Shown: piece by piece, positions 7,795-16,929 of the stretch
Layout of the letters: each line of letters starts with the position of its first letter
How positions within the stretch are numbered: the stretch's first letter is position 1
Assembly: GCF_041080625.1 (NCBI RefSeq)
Contig: NZ_CP163518.1
Coordinates: 1,798,001-1,862,000, forward strand
Direction of reading: 5' to 3'
DNA: 64,000 bases
Source of the DNA: Streptomyces sp. CG1
GTDB lineage: Bacteria; Actinomycetota; Actinomycetes; Streptomycetales; Streptomycetaceae
Notes under the pieces: generated by a model
Database searches by the model: none
Told to the model about the DNA's origin: nothing
What the model saw: only the letters and a program-made list of their open reading frames with translations
Translations under genes and position numbers: made by a program

Positions 7795-9228
7795 TTGGAC
7801 AGTGGCGGACGGCCACCGGCTGCGGGCTCCGGCGGGTCGCAGCGGCGGGGATCGGACGAGGGTCACGCGCAGGGGCTCCTCGAGCGCGTGCGCGCTGCCG
7901 CGGCGGCGCGGGCCGCCAAGGGGGCCGCTCATGCCAGGGCCCTCGTGCGCTGGGTCGAGCAGACTCCGCCACCCCCGGGTCCGTTCCGTCCTGGATTCTG
8001 GCGCAGTCCGATCCGCGGGCCTTGGCTGACCTCGGTGTTCGGCCTGGCCCTCCTGGTCGGCATTCCGCTGTTGTTCATCACCGGACTGCTCTCCTACGCC
8101 TCCTACAACCCCGACCTGAGCCCCCTCAACGACGAGACCCCCGACAAGGGTGTCCTGGGCTTCTACCTCTTCAGCTGGCCCACGCACCCGTACTGGCTGT
8201 ACCGACTGCTCCAGGGCGTGCACGTGACGCTTGGTGTGGTCCTGGTGCCGGTGCTGCTGGCCAAGCTGTGGTCGGTGATCCCGAAGCTGTTCGAATGGCT
8301 GCCGGTACGCTCCATCGCCCACGGCCTGGAGCGGCTGTCCCTGCTGATGCTGGTCGGCGGCGTCATCTTCGAGTTCGTCACCGGCATCGTCAACATCCAG
8401 CTTTACTACGTCTTCCCGGGCTCGTTCTACCGCCTGCACTTCTACGGCGCCTGGGTGTTCATCGCCGCCTTCGTCGTCCACGTGTGCCTCAGACTCGGCC
8501 GGATGATGCGGGCACTGCGTTCGCGCAGCCTGGGCGCCGAACTGCGCACCGACCTTGCCCACACCGTGCCCGAACCACCGGATCCCGACGGCCTGGTGGC
8601 AGCCGCTCCCGCCCCGCCGACGATGACCCGCCGCGGTGCGGTGGGCATGGTGGGAGCGGGATCGCTGCTCCTCCTCGTCGTGACCGCTGGACAGAGCATC
8701 GGCGGACGGTTGCGCGCCACCGCGCTGCTCGCGCCGCACAACCGCGACCCGGGCAGCGGCCCGAACAGCTTCCAGATCAACAAGACGGCGGCGAAAGTCG
8801 GCGTCACCCCCGCGCTCGTCGGACCCAACTGGCGGCTGGAGGTCCACGGACGCGGGGCGCCACGGGTCTTCACCCGCGAGCAGCTCCTGGCGATGCCCCA
8901 GCACGCCGCCGCACTGCCGATCGCCTGCGTGGAGGGGTGGTCCACCGAGGACCAGCACTGGAGCGGCCTGCGGCTGGCCGACCTCGCCGCTCTGGCCGGA
9001 ATGCCCGAGGCCGCAAGCGTCCTGGTTCAGTCCATCCAACCCCCCGGCCCCTTCACCAGAGTGGTGCTGCGGGGCAACCAGATCCACGACCCCCGAGCGC
9101 TGCTCGCCCTCCGCGTCAACGGCGCGGACCTCTCACTCGACCACGGCTACCCGGCCCGCATCATCGTCCCGGCCAACCCCGGCGTGAACAACACCAAGTG
9201 GGTTCACCGGCTCACCTTCAGGGCGTGA
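7795..9228 (+). CDS. Molybdopterin-dependent oxidoreductase fused to a cytochrome b-type membrane domain
   Basis: The 477-residue protein starts at TTG 7795 behind AGGGGAGG. The N-terminal half has several transmembrane helices with conserved histidines suitable for haem (GVHVTLGVVLVPVLLAKLW, FYGAWVFIAAFVVHVCL). After a linker (about 265-330) comes a sulfite oxidase-like Moco domain. Its cofactor cysteine lies in LPIACVEGW at about residue 378, and the domain ends LDHGYPARIIVPANPGV. It is therefore likely a membrane redox enzyme exposing its Moco domain outside. It is the first gene of a three-gene unit and is paralogous to the gene at 32227-33372. The substrate is unknown. Confidence 0.8.
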   Translation: MDSGGRPPAAGSGGSQRRGSDEGHAQGLLERVRAAAAARAAKGAAHARALVRWVEQTPPPPGPFRPGFWRSPIRGPWLTSVFGLALLVGIPLLFITGLLSYASYNPDLSPLNDETPDKGVLGFYLFSWPTHPYWLYRLLQGVHVTLGVVLVPVLLAKLWSVIPKLFEWLPVRSIAHGLERLSLLMLVGGVIFEFVTGIVNIQLYYVFPGSFYRLHFYGAWVFIAAFVVHVCLRLGRMMRALRSRSLGAELRTDLAHTVPEPPDPDGLVAAAPAPPTMTRRGAVGMVGAGSLLLLVVTAGQSIGGRLRATALLAPHNRDPGSGPNSFQINKTAAKVGVTPALVGPNWRLEVHGRGAPRVFTREQLLAMPQHAAALPIACVEGWSTEDQHWSGLRLADLAALAGMPEAASVLVQSIQPPGPFTRVVLRGNQIHDPRALLALRVNGADLSLDHGYPARIIVPANPGVNNTKWVHRLTFRA

Positions 9229-9230
9229 CC

Positions 9231-9734
9231 ATGGCACGAATCGTCCGCTGGTACGGCTCCGGCCCCCTGCATCTGCTCGTCCTGATCGCCTCGTTCGCCC
9301 TGACCGGCTACGCCATGATGCGCCTGTTCGCCGTCCAGCCCTGGGAGGTAGCGATCTGGTTCGTCGGCGCGGCGATCCTTCACGACCTCATCCTGCTGCC
9401 CCTGTACTCGCTCGCCGACGTGTCGGCCCTCTCCGTACTGCGGCACCGAGCCGCCGACAGCCCGACGGTGCCGTGGATCAACCACCTGCGCGTCCCCGCC
9501 TTCCTGTCCGGTCTGCTCCTGCTGGTCTGGTTCCCCCTCGTCTTCCGTCTGGCGGACCCCTACCCCGGCGACACTGGGCTGTCCGACAGCGCCTACCTCG
9601 GCCGATGGTTGGCGATCACCGGCGTGCTCTTCGCAGCCTCCGCGGTGGCCTTCGCGATGAGACTGCGCCGCGTGCGCCGGGCCGGCCGCGGCGACGAGAG
9701 CCAACCCGCCTCAGGTCATGGCGCAGCACCGTGA
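9231..9734 (+). CDS. Small membrane protein of the oxidoreductase unit
   Basis: The 167-residue protein has four predicted helices: PLHLLVLIASFALTGYAMMRL, VAIWFVGAAILHDLILLPLYSL, FLSGLLLLVWFPLVF and GRWLAITGVLFAASAVAFAM. Its ATG lies 2 nt after the stop of the oxidoreductase gene, and its own stop overlaps the GTG of the methyltransferase gene, so the three genes are one operon. An ILHDLIL segment resembles VVLHDALV in the smaller protein at 31817-32230, which also neighbours an oxidoreductase. It may be an electron-transfer or assembly partner; no catalytic motif is visible. Confidence 0.75.
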   Translation: MARIVRWYGSGPLHLLVLIASFALTGYAMMRLFAVQPWEVAIWFVGAAILHDLILLPLYSLADVSALSVLRHRAADSPTVPWINHLRVPAFLSGLLLLVWFPLVFRLADPYPGDTGLSDSAYLGRWLAITGVLFAASAVAFAMRLRRVRRAGRGDESQPASGHGAAP

Positions 9735-10453
9735 CAACGGACGAGGACGAGCTGTACGACGCCGACGAGGATCCCTACGCGCTCGCCCTGCGACCGGGCC
9801 GAGAACCGGTGTACCTACGGCTGGCCGACGGGCGCCGGATCCGGATGCCGGTCCACCGCTGGCACGAGCAGCCCACGGCGGCCGACAAGACCGTACTGGA
9901 ACGCTGCACCGGCCCCGCCCTCGACGTCGGCTGCGGCCCGGGCCGCATGTGCAGAGCACTCCTGAGCCGGGGAGTCTTCGCCCTCGGGGTCGACATCACA
10001 CCTCGCGCGGTCGCCCTGACCACCGCTCTGGGCGGGCTCGCACTGTGCCGATCGGTCTTCGACCGGCTGCCGGCCGAGAGAGGCTGGACGACGGTGCTGC
10101 TCATCGACGGCAATATCGGCATCGGAGGCGACCCTCGTGGCCTGCTGCGCCGCTGCGGCTGCCTTATCGCCCCCACCGGGCGCCTCATCGTCGAGGTCGA
10201 CTCCGACGACGTCGAAGAGCAGTGCACCGCCCGGTTCGAGAACTTCCAGGGCCAGAGCGGTCCGTTCTTTCCCTGGGCACGGCTCGGACGACGAGCACTC
10301 AACAGGATCGCCGCCAACCTTGCCCTCAGCGTCACCGACCAGTGGACGAGCGGGCACCGCTGCTTTACCACCCTCGCCCACCAGGGATCATCCTGGGACC
10401 GCCCTGACGAGGGCCCCGCAGTGACGGACGCCAGCGGGACAGAGGTCGTCTGA
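9731..10453 (+). CDS. Class I SAM-dependent methyltransferase of the oxidoreductase unit
   Basis: The 240-residue protein starts at GTG 9731, overlapping the previous stop (GTGA). It has a Rossmann methyltransferase core with motif I ALDVGCGPGRM, an acidic residue ending strand 2 (GVDITPRAV), and a conserved VLLIDGNIGIGGDPRGLLRR block in place of the usual motif IV. That block recurs in the methyltransferase at 25974-26843, so the two are clear paralogues in parallel gene sets. The acceptor is unknown. Context with a membrane redox enzyme and, in the paralogous locus, glycosyltransferases suggests a lipid or glycan substrate, but this is inference. Confidence 0.75.
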   Translation: MTTDEDELYDADEDPYALALRPGREPVYLRLADGRRIRMPVHRWHEQPTAADKTVLERCTGPALDVGCGPGRMCRALLSRGVFALGVDITPRAVALTTALGGLALCRSVFDRLPAERGWTTVLLIDGNIGIGGDPRGLLRRCGCLIAPTGRLIVEVDSDDVEEQCTARFENFQGQSGPFFPWARLGRRALNRIAANLALSVTDQWTSGHRCFTTLAHQGSSWDRPDEGPAVTDASGTEVV

Positions 10454-10590
10454 GCCGGATGCTGCCTCGCTTCCCTGCGCGACGTCGCCGCCCCTGGTGA
10501 TGCTGCTGCTCTGCCACCACAGCCATGCGGAGGGAACGTCCGTTCGCATCGAGTGGGAAGGCAGTGGCTTCGGCAAGGTACAAAGGACAC

Positions 10591-11127
10591 ATGCCGGAGC
10601 GCGAGATCCCCGTGGGAACCATGGACGACGTTGATGCTGTCACCCGGGCGGTCCTGACCGCGTCCCGGCTGCTGGTAGCGGTCTCCGCCCGTTCCCTCGC
10701 CGAGGTCGAGGAGCGTGTGACCCTGCCGCAGTTCCGGATGCTGGTCGTGCTGTCCACCCGGGGGGAGACCAAGCTGGTCGCGCTCGCAGAGCTGCTCCAG
10801 GTGGCCCCCTCCACCGCCATGCGCATGGTCGACCGGCTCATCGCCGCTGGGCTCGCCGACCGCAAGGCCAATCCCGCCAACCGTCGCGAGACCCTGCTGA
10901 CAGTGACCGAGGAAGGCCGGCGCACCGTCGAGGAAGTCACCGCCCGGCGTCGAGCCGAGATCGCCGGCATCGTCGAACGGCTCCGCCCGACCGAGCGCCT
11001 CGCGCTCGTCGAGGCGCTCAACGCCTTCAATGAGGCGGGAGGCGAGCCTTTGGCCCCTGCGGCGGACGCCCCGGAGCCGCACCCGCTCGGCTGGATCGTT
11101 GAGGGAGCGATGGCGCACGACGCCTGA
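10591..11127 (+). CDS. MarR family transcriptional regulator
   Basis: The 178-residue protein contains the winged helix-turn-helix of MarR regulators: LTASRLLVAVSARSLAEV, LPQFRMLVVLSTRGETKLVALAELLQVAPSTAMRMVDRLIAAGLADRKANPANRRETLLTVTEEGR. The start at ATG 10591 follows AAAGGAC. Just downstream, three promoters on the ClC side (11633, 13559 and 13814) share a 15-bp palindrome of the size and symmetry MarR dimers bind, and no other local regulator is obvious. Regulation of those genes by this protein is an inference from position only. Confidence 0.85.
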   Translation: MPEREIPVGTMDDVDAVTRAVLTASRLLVAVSARSLAEVEERVTLPQFRMLVVLSTRGETKLVALAELLQVAPSTAMRMVDRLIAAGLADRKANPANRRETLLTVTEEGRRTVEEVTARRRAEIAGIVERLRPTERLALVEALNAFNEAGGEPLAPAADAPEPHPLGWIVEGAMAHDA

Positions 11128-11170
11128 CACGGCAGGGCAGCCGGTCATGGCATGTTCGGGTCCGTGTTGC

Positions 11171-11605
11171 CTACCTCGATGCGTCGGCTGCCAGATTCGC
11201 GGCGATCCGGCCAAGCAGGCACACAGCGCCGCCCGCACAAGTGTTGCTCCACACGATCCCGGGCGATACGCCGTGGGATGCCGTCACGACCGTCGGGGAG
11301 AGAATCAGCCAGATGCCGAGCGGCACCATGGTCCATGCGAATCGGTGCATCCGCTGTGGCGCGAGGGGGGTTTCGATAGCGAGAAGGGCGACGCCGAGCC
11401 CCATGATCAGGTTGTTCGCCGTGAGATTGGGGTTCGTCCTGTAGAAGTGGATCACCCAGGGTGAGACCGCCGCATAGATGCCGGCCAGCAGCATGAACCC
11501 GTCAACGACGGCTGCCGGGTTGCTTGTGGTCGCGGCCTCGCGGCCAGCCTTCATCCCGGTCGATTCAGGCGCACGGAATACGGCCGAGTGGCGTGGATAC
11601 GACAT
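11171..11605 (-). CDS. SPW-repeat membrane protein
   Basis: The 144-residue protein has four hydrophobic segments and the diagnostic motif SPWVI in the first repeat (LLAGIYAAVSPWVIHF), echoed as LILSPTVV in the second (WTMVPLGIWLILSPTVV). SPW-repeat proteins are small actinobacterial membrane proteins of unknown role. ATG 11605 follows GAGGGG at a good distance. The TTTCCAT-T-ATGCAAA operator lies 28-42 bp upstream, shared with the neighbouring ClC and FAD monooxygenase genes, so it probably belongs to the same regulon. Confidence 0.75.
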   Translation of the reverse strand: MSYPRHSAVFRAPESTGMKAGREAATTSNPAAVVDGFMLLAGIYAAVSPWVIHFYRTNPNLTANNLIMGLGVALLAIETPLAPQRMHRFAWTMVPLGIWLILSPTVVTASHGVSPGIVWSNTCAGGAVCLLGRIAANLAADASR

Positions 11606-11632
11606 GGCAGTCGATCCCCTCTCATGACGACG

Positions 11633-11647
11633 TTTCCATTATGCAAA
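11633..11647. promoter_or_regulatory. Operator upstream of the SPW gene (TTTGCAT-N-ATGCAAA family)
   Basis: TTTCCAT-T-ATGCAAA matches the shared 15-bp inverted repeat with one mismatch in the left arm. It lies 28 bp upstream of ATG 11605, where it would cover the promoter. Confidence 0.55.
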
Positions 11648-11722
11648 GAAAGTGCGGATTGAGCTGTTGGTGGGTGTCACATCCGCCCTTTTCAGCAGGA
11701 TCGGATCAGCCAGCCGATGACC

Positions 11723-11744
11723 GCCGGGCCGCGAAGAGCCCGGT
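11723..11744 (-). terminator. Possible terminator after the ClC gene
   Basis: CCGGGC and GCCCGG pair around an 8-nt loop just past the ClC stop codon, with one extra G-T pair. The stem is short and has no U tract, so the call is weak. Confidence 0.3.
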
Positions 11745-11750
11745 GGGTGC

Positions 11751-13541
11751 TCAGGCGGTCACGTGCACCGCGCGCAACGCGCTCTGGTGGCTGAGCCAGC
11801 CCACCGGCTTGCCCTGCTCGGCGTCGAGCACGGGCACCCCGGTCCCGGCGGCCGACAGCAAAGTGTGCAGCGCCTGTGCGAGGGGCTGGTCGGCGGTGAC
11901 CGGCGCGGGCGGCGCGGCGAGCTGTCCGACCAGTGCCGGGGCGCCTTCCGGCTGTTCCGCGAGCGTCTCGGCCACCGCCTGCGCCGTGACGACGCCGACG
12001 TACCGGCCGGTGTCGTCCACGACGGGGAGGGCGCCGTGGCCCGAGAGGCTGAGCAGGTCGGCAGCGTCGGCCAGGGACATGGTCGCGGGCAGGGCGGAGG
12101 GGAGCGGTTCCATGACGCTGCCGACGTGCTGGGCGCCGATCGCCGCCCCGGGGGCCGGGCCTTCGAGGTCGATGCCGCGACGGCGCAGCTTGAGGGTGTA
12201 GATGGTGTCGCGGGAGAGCAGGCGGCTCGTGGCGGTGGCCAGCACGATGGCCAGCATCAGGGGCAGGATGATCGAGTACTCGCCGGTCAGCTCGAACAGG
12301 ATGACCACGGCGGTGATCGGCGCCCGGGCCGCGCCGGAGAAGGTCGCCCCCATACCGATCAGGGCGTACGCGCCCACCGCGCCGGCCGTGCCGGGTATCA
12401 GGTCATGGACGCCGATGCCGTAGGCCGAGCCGAGCATCGCGCCGATGAACAGGCTGGGCGCGAAGACACCGCCGGAGCCGCCGATGCCGATGGTCAGGCT
12501 GGTCGCCAGCATCTTGCCGACCAGGAGCAGGAGCAGGAAGCCGACCACGTAGCCGCCCTCCGTGGCCTTCTCTAGCACGGGGTAGCCGACGCCGTACATC
12601 TGAGGCAGGGCCAGCAGCACCAGGCCGAGCGCCAGTCCGCCGACCGCGGGGCGCAGCCACTCCGGGCCGCGCCACAGCCAGTCGCAGGCGTCCTCGACCA
12701 TGTACAGGATGCGGGCGAAGCCCATCCCGACCACGGCGGCGACCACGCCGAGGAGGGCGAACAGCCCGTACTGGGCGAGGTGGTCGACGTGGAAGGCGGG
12801 CAGGTTCAGGAAGGCGACGTCGCCGAAGGACGCGCGTCCGATGATGCTCGCGGTGACGCTGGCCAGCACGGTCGCGCCGAAGGCTTCCGCGCTGAAAGTA
12901 CCGAGGATCAGTTCCATGGCGAAAAAGACACCGGCCAGGGGAGCGTTGAAGGTGGCCGCGATGCCGCCCGCCGCTCCGCAGGCGACCAGGAGCTTCGTAC
13001 GGCCCTCCGTCGCCTTCGTCACGCGGCCGAGGGTGGAGCCGAGCGCCGAGCCGATCTGCACGATCGGCCCCTCGCGGCCCACCGAGCCGCCGGAACCGAT
13101 GGTCAGCGCGGAGGCCAGCGTCTTGACGACGGCGACCTTCGGGCTGATCCGCCCACCGCGCTGGGCCACGGCCAGCATCACCTCCGGCGCACCGTGCCCA
13201 CGGGCCTCCTTGGCGAACCGGTTCACGAGCGGGCCGTAGAGCAGACCGCCGATCACGGGGGTGAGCAGCACGAAGTACGGGCCCAGCCACGGCACGTGAG
13301 GATTGCTCGCGCCGGGGGAAGCGGAGTAGTCGGAGTGACCGGACAGCAGACCGGTGAAGGTCTTGATGCACCAACGGAAGACGACCGAACCGACGCCCGC
13401 TCCGGCGCCGACCACCACGGCCAGCGCCATCACACCCCATGGGGCGTTCCGCAGGCTCGCGATCGCCGGCGCCGGTGTAAGGCTCTTTGCCGTCGTGTCG
13501 GCCCCTTGCTCCCTGTCCGTTGCTGCCCGTATGCCGCTCAT
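11751..13541 (-). CDS. ClC-type chloride channel/transporter with C-terminal CBS pair
   Basis: The 596-residue protein has the full ClC fold: many helices and signature loops GSGGSVGREGPIVQIGSALGS (selectivity motif GREGP), GGIAATFNAPLAGVFFAMEL, and GIGGSGGVFAPSLFIGAMLGSAYG. About 130 C-terminal residues form two CBS domains (VGSVMEPLPSALPATMSLADAADLL and PAPVTADQPLAQALHTLLSAAGTGVPVLD), which usually sense nucleotides. It moves chloride, or exchanges chloride for protons, across the cytoplasmic membrane. A perfect TTTTGCAT-T-ATGCAAAA palindrome lies 17 bp before the ATG, so expression is probably under the shared repressor of this region. Confidence 0.9.
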   Translation of the reverse strand: MSGIRAATDREQGADTTAKSLTPAPAIASLRNAPWGVMALAVVVGAGAGVGSVVFRWCIKTFTGLLSGHSDYSASPGASNPHVPWLGPYFVLLTPVIGGLLYGPLVNRFAKEARGHGAPEVMLAVAQRGGRISPKVAVVKTLASALTIGSGGSVGREGPIVQIGSALGSTLGRVTKATEGRTKLLVACGAAGGIAATFNAPLAGVFFAMELILGTFSAEAFGATVLASVTASIIGRASFGDVAFLNLPAFHVDHLAQYGLFALLGVVAAVVGMGFARILYMVEDACDWLWRGPEWLRPAVGGLALGLVLLALPQMYGVGYPVLEKATEGGYVVGFLLLLLVGKMLATSLTIGIGGSGGVFAPSLFIGAMLGSAYGIGVHDLIPGTAGAVGAYALIGMGATFSGAARAPITAVVILFELTGEYSIILPLMLAIVLATATSRLLSRDTIYTLKLRRRGIDLEGPAPGAAIGAQHVGSVMEPLPSALPATMSLADAADLLSLSGHGALPVVDDTGRYVGVVTAQAVAETLAEQPEGAPALVGQLAAPPAPVTADQPLAQALHTLLSAAGTGVPVLDAEQGKPVGWLSHQSALRAVHVTA

Positions 13542-13558
13542 CGATTCCCCTTCCTTAC

Positions 13559-13575
13559 TTTTGCATTATGCAAAA
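13559..13575. promoter_or_regulatory. Operator upstream of the ClC gene
   Basis: TTTTGCATTATGCAAAA is a perfect 17-bp palindrome, 18 bp upstream of ATG 13541. It is the best copy of the element also seen at 11633 and 13814. Confidence 0.7.
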
Positions 13576-13813
13576 GATGTCAAGGGTGTGCACCATCTGT
13601 CCGCCCCTTGGGCCTGAACGGCCCTTCGGTGACCGCTCCCGTCCGCGCCAGCGGTGCTTTCGCCTGCATTTCCTCGGTTCGGTCGGTCGGCGCTGCGTGC
13701 AGCATGCCGCTGGCCCAGCCCTCGCATCCGTGGCGACGGCAGCCGACCTTCACCTGGTCGTCGATCCAGTCCGGTGTGGATTCATTGCCCTCGGTCCTTC
13801 TTGACGCACGAGC

Positions 13814-13828
13814 TTTGCATGGTGCAAA
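13814..13828. promoter_or_regulatory. Operator upstream of the FAD monooxygenase gene
   Basis: TTTGCAT-G-GTGCAAA differs from the perfect element by one base in the right arm. It lies 33 bp upstream of GTG 13861. Confidence 0.6.
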
Positions 13829-13860
13829 AATTAGGTGGCGGAGAGAGGTGGTGCACACCG

Positions 13861-15108
13861 GTGAGGGTCGTCATCTGTGGGGCCGGGATCGCGGGACTCG
13901 CGCTGGCCGGCCGGCTGCACAACGTGCTCGGCTGGGACGTCGTGGTCCTGGAGAAGGAGCCGCGGCCTCGCACCGACGGTTACATGATCGACTTCTTCGG
14001 GACCGGATACGACGCCGCCGAGGCCATGGGCATGCTGCCCTCCCTGGAGGAGCTGAGCTATCAGGTTTCCGAGGCGGCCCTCGTGGACGAGAACGGCGAG
14101 TGCCGGGTCGGGCTCCGCTACGACCGCTTCGCCCGCTTCCTGAACGGGCGCCTGCTGAGCATCATGCGGCCCGACCTCGAACTCGCCCTGCGGGAGCGGC
14201 TGTCCCTCGCGGTGCGTCTGCGCTTCGGCGTGGGGCCGGCCCACGTCGATGTCCGGCCGGACGGAGTGCGCGTCACCCTCACCGACGGCGACAGCATCGA
14301 CGCCGACCTGCTCGTCGGCGCCGACGGCATCCACTCCACCGTGCGCGCCCTGGTCTTCGGCGAGGAGGCGCGGTACGTCCACCATCTCGGCTACCACACC
14401 GCCGCGTTCACCTTCGACGACCCCGAGACGCACGCGGAAGTGGGCGACCGGTTCTGCCTCACCGACACCGTCGGCCGGCAGATGGGGCTGTACGCGCTGC
14501 GCGACAGCACGGTCGCCGTGTTCGCCGTGCACCGCGCCACCGACGCCCCTCGCCCCACGGACGTTCAGGCGGCGCTGCGCCACGAGTACGGCACGCTAGG
14601 CTGGCTCGGACCTCGCGTCCTGGCGAACTGCCCGCCATCTTCCCGGATTTACTACGACCATGTCGCACAGACGACCCTCCCGGCCTGGAGCCGCGGCCGG
14701 GTCGTCCTGGTCGGAGACGCCTGCCAGGCAGTCTCCCTCCTCGCCGCACAAGGCGCCTCCCTGGCGATCGGCGCCGCATACGTCCTGGCCGACCAACTCG
14801 CCCGCACCTCCCACATCGAGGACGCACTACACGGCTACGAACGGCTCTGGCGGCCCGTCATCACGCACAAGCAGCGCACCGCCCGGCGAGTCGCCCGCTG
14901 GTTCGTACCCGAATCACCACGACACCTGCGGATCCGCCGGACCGCCCTCCGGCTTTCCAACCTGCCCGGTGCGCAACGCCTCGCCGGCATCTCGCTCACA
15001 GGAAGGCAGGGACCACCTCTGCGTCGACTCGCCTCGGTTCCGTCGTGGGTGACCGAGAACCGTGGCTCCAGCGCCGTCCGGGAGGGAGCAGGCCCGGGCA
15101 GATCGTGA
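13861..15108 (+). CDS. FAD-dependent monooxygenase (PHBH fold)
   Basis: The 415-residue flavoprotein opens with the dinucleotide-binding motif RVVICGAGIAGLALAGRLH, followed by EKEPRPRTDGYMIDFFG. It carries the second FAD motif VVLVGDACQAVSLLAAQGASLAIGAAYVLADQL at about 280-315. This is the group A aromatic hydroxylase/TetX-like family, which hydroxylates small aromatic or polycyclic compounds using NAD(P)H and oxygen. GTG 13861 places the motif at the N-terminus as the family requires, although the frame is open further upstream. It is divergent from the ClC gene and shares its operator type, suggesting control by one ligand-responsive repressor. The substrate is unknown. Confidence 0.85.
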   Translation: MRVVICGAGIAGLALAGRLHNVLGWDVVVLEKEPRPRTDGYMIDFFGTGYDAAEAMGMLPSLEELSYQVSEAALVDENGECRVGLRYDRFARFLNGRLLSIMRPDLELALRERLSLAVRLRFGVGPAHVDVRPDGVRVTLTDGDSIDADLLVGADGIHSTVRALVFGEEARYVHHLGYHTAAFTFDDPETHAEVGDRFCLTDTVGRQMGLYALRDSTVAVFAVHRATDAPRPTDVQAALRHEYGTLGWLGPRVLANCPPSSRIYYDHVAQTTLPAWSRGRVVLVGDACQAVSLLAAQGASLAIGAAYVLADQLARTSHIEDALHGYERLWRPVITHKQRTARRVARWFVPESPRHLRIRRTALRLSNLPGAQRLAGISLTGRQGPPLRRLASVPSWVTENRGSSAVREGAGPGRS

Positions 15109-15575
15109 ACACGTTCGGGGTGTCGCCGGCCACGCGCCCCGGAAAGGTTCCGATGTCCTACAGCCCGAGCACCGTGACCGCCCGCCTAGGCAGAGCCGTC
15201 GAAGCCGCCCACTGGCAGTCATCGGCTGCGCTGCTGCATCCGGACGCGGCCCGCGTTCGTCTTGTCGGTCGGCTCTGATTGATTCCGTGCAGGTTCAGCG
15301 TGCCAGCACCGAGAGTGCGTCGCCTGGACGGGCCGTGTCCGCTGGGCCAAGAGCCCTGCCGCTCTCAATTCCCCGTCTTGCGGTGACGTGCGGGGGCTCA
15401 TCGGGCAGGTGTGGGACGCGGCGGGTACCGCTGTGGGTGGTGGCGATGGAGCGCGCATGCCGGAGCCGTTCGGCGGCGTCGGCGTGGCGGTTGCCGCGGG
15501 CGTCCCACACGCTGGAGCCGGATGTGGACGTGCGCCGCCGAGCATCGTGCTGCGCAGAGGGTTCCGGAGGACCGC
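15109..15575. other. Intergenic stretch without a firm gene
   Basis: No convincing gene. A 41-codon frame from ATG 15152 to a TGA at 15278 follows GGAAAGG and reads MSYSPSTVTARLGRAVEAAH, but it matches no family I know and could be chance. Confidence 0.3.
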
Positions 15576-16007
15576 GTGACTGCTTCGTCGCCCGCCACCG
15601 ACGCACCGCCGGCCCGGTACGACGACTTGCGTGCCCTGGTGATCAACTGCACCCTCAAGCGCTCGCCGGAGACCAGCAACACTCAGGGGCTCATCGACCG
15701 GAGCACCGCGATCCTGGACGCCCAGGGAGTGCATGTCGATGTCGTCCGGGCCGTGGACCACGACATCGCCACCGGGGTATGGCCCGACATGACGGAACAC
15801 GGCTGGGAGACGGACGCGTGGCCGGACCTGTACCAGCAGGTGATGAAGGCCGACATCCTCGTCCTGGCCGGCCCGATCTGGCTGGGCGAATTGCTGCACC
15901 TGGCACGGGTTCTGAAGGACCTCGGCGGCATTCCCGCCTACGGCAACCAGCGCACCGGCTGGGACGCCGGCTGCCACCGCGACTACGAGAACCCCGAACA
16001 CCGGTAG
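15576..16007 (+). pseudogene. Flavodoxin/NADPH-dependent FMN reductase family gene with a large internal deletion
   Basis: From GTG 15576 the N-terminal half is normal for the family: LRALVINCTLKRSPETSNTQ (phosphate-binding loop of FMN) through KADILVLAGPIWLGE. It then runs directly into LLHLARVLKDLGGIPAYGNQR and ends DYENPEHR, which in homologues is the extreme C-terminus. Roughly 90-110 residues between these blocks, including the second FMN loop, are missing, in frame. The 143-residue product is therefore probably inactive. A second, differently decayed copy of the same C-terminal region lies at 19676-19828. Confidence 0.6.
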
Positions 16008-16200
16008 GCACGGGAGCGGCAGGGGCAGCGGCGCCGGTTGGCAGCAGGGGTCCGTCCCTGTGCCGGCCGCGGCCCTGGCGCCGTCGCCGCTCGTGCGGTC
16101 AGGGGGGAGGAAGGGATGCAGTGGATGGGCTACGCGGCGTGTATGAGTTTGATCCCTATTCCGCGCCGACTACTGGTGGGTGACGCGGGAGCTGGCCAGG

Positions 16201-16821
16201 ATGGACGGGATGATGTCCCACACCACGACCGCCGGCGGAGAGCTGGACCCTGTCGTTGAGTCGGTCGCCGTCTACAGCGACCACGCCGGCGCATACGCGG
16301 CTGTGCATGCTCCGAAGATGGCGGATCGTGTCGAGCGGTTCGCGGGCTCTTTGCCAGCGCCTTCGTTGATCCTCGACGCCGGATGCGGTCCGGGCCGCGA
16401 CCTCGCGAGGTTCCGGGCGTACGGGCATGTGGCGCGCGGCGTCGACCTGAACCCGGTCTCCGTGACGATGGCCAACACGCACGCGCCCACATCGCAGTGC
16501 GATCTGCGTGAGGCCGGGACGCAGTTCCCGGCCGGAACGTTCGACGGCGTCTGGGCGTCCGCCTCCCTTGTCCACCTCGATGCGGTGGAGACGGTGGACG
16601 TGCTTGGGCAGTTCGCGGCGCTGCTGCGGCCCGGCGGCAAGCTGTACGTGTGTCTCAAAGCAACCGGGCACACGGGCTGGCTCGACGAACCTGACGGAAG
16701 ACGGTGGTACACCGTCTGGGATCCGGACGTGTTCGCCACCGCCGTGACGGGGGCGGGCTTCGAGGTCGACCGGGTGGATCCGGGCCCGTACGTCGAGGTG
16801 TGGGCCACCCGCAACGGCTGA
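16201..16821 (+). CDS. Class I SAM-dependent methyltransferase
   Basis: The protein has about 206 residues. It has methyltransferase motif I LILDAGCGPGRDLARF, the acidic strand-2 residue in GVDLNPVSV, motif IV FDGVWASASLVHLD, and motif VI LLRPGGKLYVCLK. GFEVDRVDPGPYVEVWATR is the usual last strand pair. Start choices are GTG 16180, ATG 16201 and ATG 16210; 16201 has GGGAG upstream at suitable spacing. It stands among remnants and has no operon partner, so the acceptor cannot be guessed. It is not closely similar to the two paralogous methyltransferases at 9731 and 25974. Confidence 0.75.
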   Translation: MDGMMSHTTTAGGELDPVVESVAVYSDHAGAYAAVHAPKMADRVERFAGSLPAPSLILDAGCGPGRDLARFRAYGHVARGVDLNPVSVTMANTHAPTSQCDLREAGTQFPAGTFDGVWASASLVHLDAVETVDVLGQFAALLRPGGKLYVCLKATGHTGWLDEPDGRRWYTVWDPDVFATAVTGAGFEVDRVDPGPYVEVWATRNG

Positions 16822-16929
16822 AGTCGGCAGCGCCGCGCGAACCGGGGCACACGCGCTCGCGGATGCGTTGGCCTGCGAAGGACCTGGGCAAAGTGACTGG
16901 CCATCCACGACTCCCACACACGAGACGAG

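Noticed and set aside
12780..15278. 832-codon open frame on the plus strand
   Set aside because: It is antisense to the ClC gene and then out of frame with the FAD monooxygenase gene. Its translation is Arg/Gly/Pro-rich with no domain.
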